A stretch of DNA of 64,000 bases from Diacronema lutheri (taxonomy: Eukaryota > Haptophyta > Pavlovophyceae > Pavlovales > Pavlovaceae). The stretch is taken from the NCBI GenBank assembly GCA_019448385.1, contig JAGTXO010000011.1:710001-774000 (forward strand), read 5' to 3'. Of this stretch, positions 29,597 to 41,689 are shown one piece after another. Numbering within the stretch: the stretch's first letter is position 1; each line of letters begins with the position of its first letter. Below the pieces are notes generated by a model, which saw only the letters and a program-made list of their open reading frames with translations, did no database searches and was not told the origin of the DNA. The position numbers were made by a program, and so were the translations under genes.

Positions 29597-30913
29597 TCAC
29601 GCCGGCAACAGGTCGGCGCGCAGGAGATAGCGCGGCGGCGTCGTGACCGCGCCGCCGAGCTCGACCGTGAGCGACGCCGTGAGCTGGTCGGCAGGCTTGA
29701 GCGCCACGGGCCTCGCCGAGAGCAGCGCGACCACGGTCGTCCAATGGCTCTTCTGCGCCTCGCCGTGGGGCCCGCGCGATTCTACAAAGATGGTGCCCTC
29801 GTCATCGAGCTGCAGCCGCGGCCACAGCGCGAGGCCAGAAAGATCGGACGCGACGCTCGCGCCGAGCGCCGCCAGGTCGGCGCTCCCATCCGTCCGGATC
29901 TCCGCGGCGTAGACTGCCGCGTTCGCTGCGAGCCGCGCGCCGTCGACTGCGAAGCGCACACGCGGATTTGCGACGCGGCCCGTAACAGGCAACGCTGGAT
30001 CGGCGAACCGCACCTCCTCAATCAGCTGCGGGTCTGCGAGGAGCTGCACCTCGCTCGCGCGGCAGTTGAGACGCACGGGCACGCCGTCGAGCTTCGCCCA
30101 GTCGAACTCAGGCGGGCCGAGCAGCGAGTGCAACGAGTAGGAGCACGGTGCTGCGAGCGTTTGTGCTGCGACGGGAATCCACGAGGACACGTCGTGCGGC
30201 CGCTTGGCGTGGCGCAGCTGCGCGTCGCGGATGGTCGCGTGCGCGCCCTCCTCCGACGCGACGCTGCCGATGATCTCGGCGATCACGAGGTCCACCTTTT
30301 CGGGCAGCGTGACCTCGGTCGAGAGGCCGTCGATCACCTCGATCTGGCCGGGCCGCACGTCACCATTCTTCTCCGCCTTTGCAACGAACAGCCGCGCGCG
30401 GCGCGCCGCCTCGGGCACGGCCTCGACGGCATACACCTTGCGCGCGCCAGCCTTCGCCGCGATGATCGCGAGGAGCGCGTACGGACCCGTGCCGATGTCA
30501 AGCACGCTCCACTCGCCCGCTTTGCCCTCGAGCCGCTTCTGGATGGCGCGCGCAAACTGCGGCGTCCGCCTGCGGTCCGAGGCCATCGCCTTGTACGCCG
30601 ACTCATCGAAAGCAATGAGGCCAGCCTGCGCCGATCGATCGCCAAAGCTGTCCGTCGCCGTCCACGACGCTTCGAGCGTGCCGGCAGGCCCGAGCGCAGC
30701 GGCCGCCGGCCGGACGCTGTTTGGGACGGGCGCGAGCGCGCAGAGCGCGCCGGCTGCAGCTGTGCTGAGCGCCATTGCACGCCTGGACATTGGCGATGTC
30801 ATGCGCGCGTGAGCGCGACGCGGGTGCGCTCGAGCGCTCACGAGCGGCGCGCTGCCGCCGAAGGCGGCGGCGAGCGCGCATTGGCACAACACCACGAGGG
30901 CCCTGGCGCGCAT
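29597..30913 (-). CDS. PRMT-like SAM-dependent methyltransferase with plastid-lumen-type targeting
   Basis: A single-exon gene of 438 aa. The N-terminus MRARALVVLCQCALAAAFGG is a signal peptide with an AAFGG cleavage region of the kind used in complex plastids. It is followed by a basic transit-like segment and a second hydrophobic stretch preceded by two Arg (SRRAMALSTAAAGALCALAP), resembling a Tat-type thylakoid transfer signal. The catalytic domain has motif I VLDIGTGPYALLAIIAAKAG, the acidic end of beta-2 VYAVEA, and DLVIAEIIGSVASEEG, which parallels the PRMT double-E loop (SEIIGS...E). The beta-barrel-like C-terminal half is present. By homology it would methylate protein Arg, but the target, and even Arg specificity, is unproven. 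Confidence 0.75.
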   Translation of the reverse strand: MRARALVVLCQCALAAAFGGSAPLVSARAHPRRAHARMTSPMSRRAMALSTAAAGALCALAPVPNSVRPAAAALGPAGTLEASWTATDSFGDRSAQAGLIAFDESAYKAMASDRRRTPQFARAIQKRLEGKAGEWSVLDIGTGPYALLAIIAAKAGARKVYAVEAVPEAARRARLFVAKAEKNGDVRPGQIEVIDGLSTEVTLPEKVDLVIAEIIGSVASEEGAHATIRDAQLRHAKRPHDVSSWIPVAAQTLAAPCSYSLHSLLGPPEFDWAKLDGVPVRLNCRASEVQLLADPQLIEEVRFADPALPVTGRVANPRVRFAVDGARLAANAAVYAAEIRTDGSADLAALGASVASDLSGLALWPRLQLDDEGTIFVESRGPHGEAQKSHWTTVVALLSARPVALKPADQLTASLTVELGGAVTTPPRYLLRADLLPA

Positions 30914-31411
30914 TTTTTGCGCAGTCACGACTGCAGAGCAAGTGCGACGCGACAGACCCGTGTCCTTGATTGGGAGGTCGGCACACGCACATCGTTCGGA
31001 CGTGAGCGCGCGGTGTGAAGTTCCAACATCTTGAGCCTGAGGTGAAGTCACGCTCGGCCTTGACCAGTGGGGGCCAGACTGAGCTCGGCACCCCGCGCGA
31101 GGGTCAAGGTGAAGGCGTGAGGGCACGGGATGATCGCCGCCCAGCGCCGTCGTTGTGGGCGATCGTCAGAGCTCTCGTCCTTTTCGAGGGCCAAAAGTCC
31201 AGGCAAATGACGCCTAACACCCCCTTCGTCCATGCACGGTGTTGTCGAGGCAGCAGCCGGAGCGCGAGGCGTGAGCATTCACCGATCTCGAGGCAAAATT
31301 CGCGCCGTCAATCTCGAGCGCAGGCAACGGAGCTGCCGTGCGGCCGAGCCGCGCGGTGGGCGAAAAAAACGGGATGCTGCAGGCGAACGGGAATGTGCTC
31401 GGCGCTGCGTA
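30914..31411. other. Intergenic interval between the methyltransferase and IF-1 genes
   Basis: I see no gene. A GATCGCCGCCCA / TGTGGGCGATC pair (about 31132-31164) can form a hairpin, and a short A-run lies at about 31363. It contains the methyltransferase promoter and the IF-1 3' end. Confidence 0.5.
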
Positions 31412-31801
31412 TCACTTGCGCGAGCGGAAGGTGATCCGACCTTTGGTGAGGTCGTACGGGCTGAGCTCGACCTTCACCTTGTCGCCGACGAGCACCTTGA
31501 TGAAGTTTTTTCGGATCTTACCGGAGATGTGTGCGAGGAGGATTTGATCGGTGTTCGCCACCTCCACGCGGAACATCGCGTTCGGCAGCTTCTCGATCAC
31601 GGTGCCGTCAAGCTCGATGACGTCTTCTTTCGACATTGCACTCACCCGCGCGCGCGCACCGGGTGCGCGCGCTCGTGCGGGCTGCGCGAGCCCGCGCGAA
31701 AGCGAGAGGTGCGAAAGGCACGAAGGCCGCTGAGCAAGAGGCTGAAAGCCATGCGCGCACGCCGCGAGGAGCGCCAGTCCGAGGAGCGCGGCGCGCCCCA
31801 T
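31412..31801 (-). CDS. infA: Plastid translation initiation factor IF-1, nuclear-encoded
   Basis: A single-exon gene of 129 aa. Residues 1-19 are a signal peptide ([18 protein letters not shown]) followed by FQPLAQRP: a Phe right after the predicted cleavage site is the hallmark of import into red-lineage secondary plastids. A transit peptide of about 35 residues leads to a complete bacterial-type IF-1 OB-fold: [33 protein letters not shown]-like [35 protein letters not shown] and the terminal TFRSRK. IF-1 occupies the ribosomal A site during 70S initiation. Its presence in the nucleus means the plastid infA gene was transferred. It is 230 bp downstream of the giant IQ gene on the same strand. 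Confidence 0.93.
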   Translation of the reverse strand: MGRAALLGLALLAACAHGFQPLAQRPSCLSHLSLSRGLAQPARARAPGARARVSAMSKEDVIELDGTVIEKLPNAMFRVEVANTDQILLAHISGKIRKNFIKVLVGDKVKVELSPYDLTKGRITFRSRK

Positions 31802-32031
31802 CACGTCTTCTCCTCGGCCACCCACGGGGTGACACGGGACCTTGGGAAGATGGAAGACTGCAATTTTGAAGCTATGAAGAATGTCCGAGGGATTGGGGAT
31901 GGGGGAACGACCGGCCAGGCATGGATGGCCGCGGGGCCGACCGAAATCCTCTCGATCTCGCCCCGATGCCGTGGTGCCAAAGGGAGGGGCCGTACGCGCG
32001 GTGTACGGCGCATTCGCACCCACCAGCCATA

Positions 32032-35000
32032 TTAACACGTCTCGGAGGGCGCAGCCGCATCTGCAGCCGCATCTGCACTGCCAGGTGCTGCCAGAGCCGC
32101 GCGCGCCTGCTGCCCGCGCGCAGTCGCCTGGATCAGCGTTGCAGCCGCCTTCGTCTCCGAGGGCGCAGCTGCATCTGCAGCTGCATCTGCACTGCCAGGT
32201 GCTGTCAGAGCCGCTCGCGCCTGCTGCCCGCGCGCAGTCGCCTGGATCAGCGTTGCAGCCGCCTCCGTCTCCAAGGGCGCAGCTGCATCTGCACTGCCAG
32301 GTGCTGCCAGAGCCGCTCGCGCCTGCTGCCCGCGCGCAGTCGCCTGGATCGGCGTTGCAGCCGCCTTCGTCTCCGACGGCGCAGCCGCATCTGCAGCTGC
32401 ATCTGCACTGCCAGGTGCTGCCAGAGCCGCGCGCGCCTGCTGCCCGCGCGCAGTCGCCTGGATCAGCGTTGCAGCCGCCTCCGTCTCCAAGGGCGCAGCC
32501 GCATCTGCAGCTGCATCTGCACTGCCAGGTGCTGTCAGAGCCGCGCGCGCCTGCTGCCCGCGCGCAGTCGCCTGGATCAGCGTTGCAGCCGCCTCCGTCT
32601 CCAAGGGCGCAGCTGCATCTGCAGCTGCATCTGCACTGCCAGGTGCTGCCAGAGCCGCTCGCGCCTGCTGCCCGCGCGCAGTCGCCTGGATCAGCGTTGC
32701 AGCCGCCTCCGTCTCCGAGGGCGCAGCCGCATCTGCAGCTGCATCTGCACTGCCAGGTGCTGCCAGAGCCGCTCGCGCCTGCTGCCCGCGCGCAGTCGCC
32801 TGGATCAGCGTTGCAGCCGCCTCCGTCTCCGAGGGCGCAGCCGCATCTGCACTGCCAGGTGCTGTCAGAGCCGCGCGCGCCTGCTGCCCGCGCGCAGTCG
32901 CCTGGATCAGCGTTGCAGCCGCCTCCGTCTCCAAGGGCGCAGCCGCATCTGCAGCTGCATCTGCACTGCCAGGTGCTGCCAGAGCCGCGCGCGCCTGCTG
33001 CCCGCGCGCAGTCGCCTGGATCAGCGTTGCAGCCGCCTCCGTCTCCAAGGGCGCAGCCGCATCTGCAGCTGCATCTGCACTGCCAGGTGCTGTCAGAGCC
33101 GCTCGCGCCTGCTGCCCGCGCGCAGTCGCCTGGATCAGCGTTGCAGCCGCCTCCGTCTCCAAGGGCGCAGCTGCATCTGCAGCTGCATCTGCACTGCCAG
33201 GTGCTGCCAGAGCCGCTCGCGCCTGCTGCCCGCGCGCAGTCGCCTGGATCAGCGTTGCAGCCGCCTCCGTCTCCGAGGGCGCAGCCGCATCTGCACTGCC
33301 AGGTGCTGTCAGAGCCGCGCGCGCCTGCTGCCCGCGCGCAGTCGCCTGGATCAGCGTTGCAGCCGCCTCCGTCTCCAAGGGCGCAGCCGCATCTGCAGCT
33401 GCATCTGCACTGCCAGGTGCTGCCAGAGCCGCGCGCGCCTGCTGCCCGCGCGCAGTCGCCTGGATCAGCGTTGCAGCCGCCTCCGTCTCCAAGGGCGCAG
33501 CCGCATCTGCAGCTGCATCTGCACTGCCAGGTGCTGCCAGAGCCGCTCGCGCCTGCTGCCCGCGCGCAGTCGCCTGGATCAGCGTTGCAGCCGCCTCCGT
33601 CTCCGAGGGCGCAGCCGCATCTGCAGCTGCATCTGCACTGCGAGGTGCTGCCAGAGCCGCTCGCGCCTGCTGCCCGCGCGCAGTCGCCTGGATCAGCGTT
33701 GCAGCCGCCTCCGTCTCCAAGGGCGCAGCCGCATCTGCAGCTGCATCTGCACTGCCAGGTGCTGCCAGAGCCGCGCGCGCCTGCTGCCCGCGCGCAGTCG
33801 CCTGGATCAGCGTTGCAGCCGCCTCCGTCTCCAAGGGCGCAGCCGCATCTGCAGCTGCATCTGCACTGCCAGGTGCTGCCAGAGCCGCTCGCGCCTGCTG
33901 CCCGCGCGCAGTCGCCTGGATCAGCGTTGCAGCCGCCTCCGTCTCCGAGGGCGCAGCCGCATCTGCAGCTGCATCTGCACTGCGAGGTGCTGCCAGAGCC
34001 GCTCGCGCCTGCTGCCCGCGCGCAGTCGCCTGGATCAGCGTTGCAGCCGCCTCCGTCTCCAAGGGCGCAGCCGCATCTGCAGCTGCATCTGCACTGCCAG
34101 GTGCTGCCAGAGCCGCGCGCGCCTGCTGCCCGCGCGCAGTCGCCTGGATCAGCGTTGCAGCCGCCTCCGTCTCCAAGGGCGCAGCCGCATCTGCAGCTGC
34201 ATCTGCACTGCCAGGTGCTGCCAGAGCCGCTCGCGCCTGCTGCCCGCGCGCAGTCGCCTGGATCAGCGTTGCAGCCGCCTCCGTCTCCGAGGGCGCAGCC
34301 GCATCTGCAGCTGCATCTGCACTGCGAGGTGCTGCCAGAGCCGCTCGCGCCTGCTGCCCGCGCGCAGTCGCCTGGATCAGCGTTGCAGCCGCCTCCGTCT
34401 CCAAGGGCGCAGCCGCATCTGCAGCTGCATCTGCACTGCCAGGTGCTGCCAGAGCCGCGCGCGCCTGCTGCCCGCGCGCAGTCGCCTGGATCAGCGTTGC
34501 AGCCGCCTCCGTCTCCAAGGGCGCAGCCGCATCTGCAGCTGCATCTGCACTGCCAGGTGCTGCCAGAGCCGCGCGCGCCTGCTGCCCGCGCGCAGTCGCC
34601 TGGATCAGCGTTGCAGCCGCCTCCGTCTCCGAGGGCGCAGCTGCATCTGCACTGCCAGGTGCTGCCAGAGCCGCTCGCGCCTGCTGCCCGCGCGCAGTCG
34701 CCTGGATCAGCGTTGCAGCCGCCTCCGTCTCCGAGGGCGCAGCCGCATCTGCACTGCGAGGTGCTGCCAGAGCCGCTCGCGCCTGCTGCCCGCGCGCAGT
34801 CGCCTGGATCAGCGTTGCAGCCGCCTCCGTCTCCAAGGGCGCAGCCGCATCTGCAGCTGCATCTGCACTGCGAGGTGCTGCCAGAGCCGCGCGCGCCTGC
34901 TGCCCGCGCGCAGTCGCCTGGATCAGCGTTGCAGCCGCCTCCGTCTCCAAGGGCGAAGCTGCATCTGCAGCTGCATCTGCACTGCCAGGTGCTGCCAGAG

Positions 35001-38000
35001 CCGCTCGCGCCTGCTGCCCGCGCGCAGTCGCCTGGATCAGCGTTGCAGCCGCCTCCGTCTCCAAGGGCGCAGCCGCATCTGCAGCTGCATCTGCACTGCC
35101 AGGTGCTGCCAGAGCCGCTCGCGCCTGCTGCCCGCGCGCAGTCGCCTGGATCAGCGTTGCAGCCGCCTCCGTCTCCGAGGGCGCAGCCGCATCTGCAGCT
35201 GCATCTGCACTGCGAGGTGCTGCCAGAGCCGCTCGCGCCTGCTGCCCGCGCGCAGTCGCCTGGATCAGCGTTGCAGCCGCCTCCGTCTCCAAGGGCGCAG
35301 CCGCATCTGCAGCTGCATCTGCACTGCCAGGTGCTGCCAGAGCCGCGCGCGCCTGCTGCCCGCGCGCAGTCGCCTGGATCAGCGTTGCAGCCGCCTCCGT
35401 CTCCAAGGGCGCAGCCGCATCTGCAGCTGCATCTGCACTGCCAGGTGCTGCCAGAGCCGCGCGCGCCTGCTGCCCGCGCGCAGTCGCCTGGATCAGCGTT
35501 GCAGCCGCCTCCGTCTCCGAGGGCGCAGCTGCATCTGCACTGCCAGGTGCTGCCAGAGCCGCTCGCGCCTGCTGCCCGCGCGCAGTCGCCTGGATCAGCG
35601 TTGCAGCCGCCTCCGTCTCCGAGGGCGCAGCCGCATCTGCACTGCGAGGTGCTGCCAGAGCCGCTCGCGCCTGCTGCCCGCGCGCAGTCGCCTGGATCAG
35701 CGTTGCAGCCGCCTCCGTCTCCAAGGGCGCAGCCGCATCTGCAGCTGCATCTGCACTGCGAGGTGCTGCCAGAGCCGCGCGCGCCTGCTGCCCGCGCGCA
35801 GTCGCCTGGATCAGCGTTGCAGCCGCCTCCGTCTCCAAGGGCGCAGCTGCATCTGCAGCTGCATCTGCACTGCCAGGTGCTGCCAGAGCCGCTCGCGCCT
35901 GCTGCCCGCGCGCAGTCGCCTGGATCAGCGTTGCAGCCGCCTCCGTCTCCAAGGGCGCAGCCGCATCTGCAGCTGCATCTGCACTGCCAGGTGCTGCCAG
36001 AGCCGCTCGCGCCTGCTGCCCGCGCGCAGTCGCCTGGATCAGCGTTGCAGCCGCCTCCGTCTCCGAGGGCGCAGCTGCATCTGCACTGCGAGGTGCTGCC
36101 AGAGCCGCTCGCGCCTGCTGCCCGCGCGCAGTCGCCTGGATCAGCGTTGCAGCCGCCTCCGTCTCCGAGGGCGCAGCCGCATCTGCAGCTGCATCTGCAC
36201 TGCCAGGTGCTGCCAGAGCCGCTCGCGCCTGCTGCCCGCGCGCAGTCGCCTGGATCAGCGTTGCAGCCGCCTCCGTCTCCGAGGGCGCAGCTGCATCTGC
36301 ACTGCGAGGTGCTGCCAGAGCCGCTCGCGCCTGCTGCCCGCGCGCAGTCGCCTGGATCAGCGTTGCAGCCGCCTCCGTCTCCGACGGCGCAGCCGCATCT
36401 GCAGCTGCATCTGCACTGCCAGGTGCTGCCAGAGCCGCTCGCGCCTGCTGCCCGCGCGCAGTCGCCTGGATCAGCGTTGCAGCCGCCTTCGTCTCCGACG
36501 GCGCAGCCGCATCTGCAGCTGCATCTGCACTGCCAGGTGCTGCCAGAGCCGCGCGCGCCTGCTGCCCGCGCGCAGTCGCCTGGATCAGCGTTGCAGCCGC
36601 CTCCGTCTCCCTCGCTGCCAGTGCATGTGAGGCGTTCTCGCCAAGCTGTTTGCTCGGGTGGTTCGCGATGGCGTCGCCCTTCGCTGTGCTTTGTTCGGAA
36701 GTGCGAAAATCTGACTCGCGCGGCGTGCTCTGCGCGGCGCCCAGCGCGCTCGTTGCGCGTGCGGCGGCGAGCCGGGCATCGCGGTCCGCAGCCGCTGCAG
36801 TAAGTCGCAGGTCTTGCGCGCTCAACATTGGGCTCTTGCGCAGCGCGGCTGCCTCGGCGTCCTCGTCCGCAGCCGCGAGCAGCCGCTCGAATGCGTCGTC
36901 GCGCTCGCGCGCGTCTGCGCCTCCGTCCGAGCTGCGCTCACCCCGCGCGGTCGTGCGGAGTTCGGCAAACGGTTGCGGCGGCTCGACGTCGCGCGCGGGC
37001 AGGCCCACAGCGCCGCGCAGCGTGGCGCGCTGCTTCATGCCACGCGCGTGTGCCTGGATGTAGGCAGCGGCCGAGTCGAAGTAGCGCATCGCCGCGTGCA
37101 TCTGCATCTCGTCCTCCTCCTCCTTCTCCTCGGCCGAGAGCACGGCAGCGTCCGACTGCACCGGCCCGCCCTCGCCATCATCGGCACCGCCGCCCTCCTC
37201 GGCGTCGGCCATGTCGGTGAAATCGACGCCCTCGGGCGGCGGCAAGCGCATGGGTGGCGGCTCGGGCGAGAGCGCGCCACTTTGGTCATCGACGGTTGCG
37301 TGAATGTCCGCAAACTGCGCGGCAAATGCAGCGCCGTTGAGCGTGAGCAACTCTTCCGACCGAGGCCGCCACAGCATGGACGGCGTTCGCCAGAGTTCGC
37401 TCTCCGCACCAGCGCCGGCATCGATGGCCCCGAACGGGTCGTCGGGCAGCTCGGTGCCCGAGCCGCTTTCCGCATCCTCGCCCGCCCAATCGTCGGCGAC
37501 GGCCGGCTCGCGCTGCTCGCGCTTGCGAGCGGCGGCCGCCGGCGTGTGCGACGCGCACTCCGGTGACGCTGGCACCGCGTGCGCACTGGCGCTTGTTACA
37601 TGTGCGTGCGCGTCACCGTAGTACTCGGCGGCGGACCCCTCAAAGCCGTGCGGTGGTGGCTGGTGGCCGAGCTGCGCCGCGTGTCGCAGCGTCGCGTCGT
37701 CTTCGCGCAGTGATGCGTCCATGCTGGTTTTGCGCGCCCACTGTGCCCCCTCGCTCTTCTGCGCGTCGGCCACCGCCTCGCGTGCGGGCACGAAGGCGCC
37801 GACGGCGGCCGGCGGCCGGCTGCGCTCGTCGGCCGCGGGCGGCGCACCCACAGTGGGCGGCGCACCCACAGTGAGTAGCGCACCCACAGCGGGCGGCGCA
37901 CCCACAGTGGGCGGCGCACCCACAGTGGGCGGCGCACCCACAGTGGGCGGCGACTGCTCCCGCGACTCCTTTGCGCGATACGGCACGCCGGGCGAGCGCG

Positions 38001-38042
38001 CGAGGTGCGCGAAACGGCGAGACATGGGTTCGGCATACTCGT

Positions 38043-38073
<31 letters not shown>

Positions 38074-41000
38074 GCTCTCGCCGTCCGCAGCGATGTGCAA
38101 CGCGGGCCGCGCGAGAGCCGGCGTGTCCGCCGGCGCGGGGCCGCGCGCGCGCGCAATGCCCGCTCGGAGCGGCGGCTGCGCGCGCGCCGGCGCCTGCGCG
38201 CGCGGTGGGTGCGGGACGAGCGCGAGCGGTGCGTGCGGCGGCGCGCCGGCGAGCGTGCCGCCGGCGGGCGCGAGGCTGCTTGTGCCGCCGAGGCTCGCGA
38301 TGTGCGGCGCGGCGGTGAGGCGCATGGCGCGTCCGCGCAGCGCGCCTTCGTCGCCGTCCACGCCGGCGTGCGCCGCACGCTCGCCGGCGGGCTGTGCGCG
38401 CTCCGCCACCGCCACGGCTGTGCGCGCGACCGCGGCCGCCGCCATCGCGCGCTCGCGCCGCACCTCGGCCGCGAGGAAGGCGCGCGCCGCGTGCACGCGC
38501 TGCGCGTCTGCAGGCGTCACAAAGGGCTCATATCGTCCACTCAGTGACACGGACGTGCCGCCGCCGCCCGCCGATGCCGTGGCGGACGCGGCGAGGCGCG
38601 CGTTGCGGAAGAGTGCGGCAGAGCCGGCAGCGGCGGGGAGGAGAAACGGCCCGAGCTCGGCCACCGAACGCTCTGCCAGCCTCGCCGCGAGCGCGCGCGC
38701 CGCGTCCTGCGCCGCGTCCGCCTCGGCGCGCGAAAGTGTTGCGCCCGCTCCCGCACCAGGCCAGAGACCGGCGTCGATCTCAGCTTCGGCGGGCGTGAGC
38801 CACCTGCCGATTGCCTCGGAGGTGGCGAGGAAGGCGAGGTCGTTGCTCGCCATCTTGGCGACGTACGACTCGCCCTCCCACAGCACCGCCGGGCCGCTCG
38901 CGCCGGCGGCGCCGCGTGGCGTATCCGCCGCGGCCGCCGCGACCATCGTCGCCGCCGCCGCGGCCGCGGCGGCCGCCGCGCCGCGCGCGTGGTATGCGGC
39001 GGGTGGCGCGAGCGGCGGCGCGCGGCCCTGCTCGGCAAGGCGCACCTCCGCCGCCGCCTCGGCGATCTCGAGCGCGTTCGCGCGCATCCGCGCGAAGAGC
39101 GCGGTGAGGTCCTTCTTGGCGCTGGCCATCGCCCGCGAGTACCGCGAGAGGCCTGCGCTGACGGCGGACACGGCGGTCGCGCGGCGCGTCTCAAAACGCT
39201 CCTCGATGGCGCGCACGTCGTCGAGAAGCGCGCGCGCCTTGCTGATCGCCGCCTCGCGCCCGCCGATCAGCCGCTCGAGCTTCGCCGCGAGAAGCTCCGC
39301 GCGGACTTGCGCGTGCGCGGCGGCGCGCGCCGCGGCCGTCTCCGCTTCGGCGCGGCGCGGCGGCGCGCCCGAGGCGGCCGCGGCGGCCGACGCGCTGGCC
39401 ACGTCGGCTCCAAGCCACGCGGCGCGGCACATGGCGCGCCCCTCGTCGCCCGGCGCGCCGCTGCTCGGCAGCAGACCACGCGCGCCGCTGCGCACGCCGC
39501 CGGGCGCCGCACGTGACGCCGGCAACGCCCCGCCGTCGGCGCCCGCGCCGGCACCGGCGGCGCGTGGCGAAGGCAGCGAATGCGCGGTGGGTGACGCATG
39601 GCCGCCGAGCGTTACGCCGCCGCCACCGCCGCCGCCCTCCGCCACCGAGCGCGACTCGAAGGTGCCGCGCGCGAGCCGGCGCGCACGCGCGCCTGCGGCG
39701 CCCGAGCCGGCGGCCTGCACGTTGAGCGGTGGCGGTGCGACGACGTGCGCGCCCGCGGCGATGGCGGCGGCGCCGGCTGCGCCTGGCGCGCGCGGCGGCA
39801 TGCCGTCGAGCCGCACCTCGACAGGCGCGCCCAGCACGCCGAGCGCGCCGCCCGCGTCGAGAACGTCGCGCAGGCTGCGTGGCACGAGGGCGCGAAGTCG
39901 CGCGCGCTGCCGCGCCGCTGTCCACTCGGCGAGGCGCGCGGACGCGTCCTCGTTGCGCAGGCGGTTCGAGACGACGCGCGCCGCGCTCGCCTTGCGCGCC
40001 TCCGCCGCACCCTGCCTGTGTGACCAAACCGCTGCGTACTCGTCTTGGCGCCCACCGCCAACCAACGCCCCCGTCGCAGCCACACCGCCGTTCGGCTGCG
40101 CGCGCGCGCCTGCGCGCGAGGCGCGGGCGCGCGCGACGGGGGCAGCAACGGCGCGTGGCGGGCGCGCGCGATGCGCGAGCACCATGGTCAGACGGCGTGC
40201 AGGTACGCGCGCAGGCGCGGAGCGGCGTGCGCGCGCGGCGCGCGCGGCGCGCGGCGCGTGGCGCGCGGCGAGCGGCGCGGCCGCGCCCGCGGCGGCGCGT
40301 CGCACGGCGACGCGGCGGAGCTTTGGACGGCGCATGCGCACCGTGCGCCGCCTCCTTGCGCTTCTTGCGCTTCAGACGTGGCGCCGTGGCAGGCGGCGCG
40401 CCATCGGCCGAGCTTGCCGCGCCGTCGTCCGCGCCTGCGCGCAGCAGTCGGCGTGGCCTTCGTGCGCGCGGCGCGCCGTCGCCAGAGGCCGCGGCCGCGG
40501 CCGCGTCGGCTCCCGACGCTGAACGCGGCGCGCGTGCGGGAGGCGGAGCGTCGGTCGCCTTGGACGCGGGCCGCGCCTGCGCGCCCGCGGCCGAGGCTAC
40601 GGCTGCCGCGCCGGCCACCGCCGCCGGCGCTGCGGCCGCGCCCGCGGCGTTGACGCGCGCGGACTGGGCGCGCGACGAGGCCACGCCAGCACCGCCGCCC
40701 GCCTCGCGATCATCGTGCTCGTCCCAGCCGCCAAGCGACTCGCGCGCGTCGTCGTCCGTGACAGATGCCTTGGCCGCTGCCGCCGTGACCGCCGCCGCCG
40801 CCGCCGCCGCCGCGCGCGCCGCGACGTGCGGAGGTACCGCGCTCCCGGCGATACGTGATGTGCCCCCGCTGCCCGCGCGCATGGCCGCGACGGGCACGCC
40901 CATACGAACCGGCGCAGCAGGCTTGCTGCGGAGCGCACCATCGGCCGGCGACTTGCGCGCGCTCGCGCGCGCGCCCGCGGATTGGGCCGCGCCGCCGGTG

Positions 41001-41539
41001 GCCGCCGCGGCCACGCCGCCTCTCGCCGGAGGCTTGGGCCTTGGCGGCGCGGGCGGCGGCCGATGAACCGCGGACGAAGCGGGCGGCGCATCGAGCGCAG
41101 CGGCGTCGTCGTCATCCATGCGCGAGTTGCCCCACGCGTCCGCGCCATTGCCGTGCTCGGCGGAGCGGTCGAGGGCAAGGAGCGACTCGGCAGCCTCATC
41201 CTCGCGCCATGCGCGCTCTTGCCCGAGCGCCGCGTCGGCGTCGGCCGCGGCGCACGTGGCGCGTGGCGAAACGGCTGGCAAAGCAGGCAGCTCGGCGGCA
41301 ATGGCTGCGCGCGGCGCCGGCGTTTCATCCACATCGTCGTCCACGAGCGGCGCGGGCGCCACCGCAAGCCGCCTCGCCTCCTCCGCCTCGGCAGCGGCCG
41401 CGCGCATCGACGCGCGAAGCGTCTGATCCTCTTCGACATCGTCGGCTGAGCCGAGATGGGCGGCGAGATCCAACGCGTCATCACCAGCCGATATGAAGCT
41501 TGGTTCCTCGTCGAGCACGTGCTCGTCGTCGTCGATCAT
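32032..41539 (-). CDS. Giant multi-IQ-motif (calmodulin-binding) protein
   Basis: Two exons, 41539-40342 and 40109-32032, encode about 3091 aa; the 232-bp intron has a GTGCGC donor and phase 1 ends. The N-terminal 400 residues are acidic and Ala-rich ([15 protein letters not shown]). The next 1150 mix helical segments ([40 protein letters not shown]) with Pro/Gly linkers and PPTVGA repeats (37845-37950), and include one solitary IQ motif ([15 protein letters not shown]). The last half is about 41 near-identical copies of a 34- or 38-residue unit centred on [18 protein letters not shown], matching IQxxxRGxxxR. Each IQ would bind calmodulin or a light chain along one helix. No motor domain is visible, so a scaffold of centrosome, flagellar or cytoskeletal type is likely. 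Upstream exons beyond 41539 cannot be excluded. Confidence 0.78.
32035..36615 (-). repeat. In-frame minisatellite, about 41 units of 102 or 114 bp
   Basis: Units are 114 bp, or 102 bp when a 12-bp block (CTGCAGCTGCAT on the plus strand) is missing. All lengths are multiples of three. Unit variants recur at 342 bp (GCGAGGTG variants at 33641, 33983, 34325) and blocks recur at 888 bp (34631/35519, 34733/35621, 34835/35723), showing higher-order amplification. Confidence 0.92.
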
Positions 41540-41689
41540 CGCTCGCTCGATGATCTGGGCCGCTCGCTGGCCGTTCAGCACCCCATCGCCGTTACAGCAC
41601 GTGAAAGGCCCATTTAAAATCCCCGAAAGTTCTTGGCATTCTGCAGGAGGCCGAGGCGGACGGAGGTGGTTGACGGGACGACACGGAGG

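Noticed and set aside
31881-36803. Two plus-strand ORFs of more than 1500 codons opposite the IQ repeats
   Set aside because: Repeat units are multiples of three and GC-rich, so all frames tend to stay open; the products are monotonous and the minus-strand frame makes true IQ motifs.
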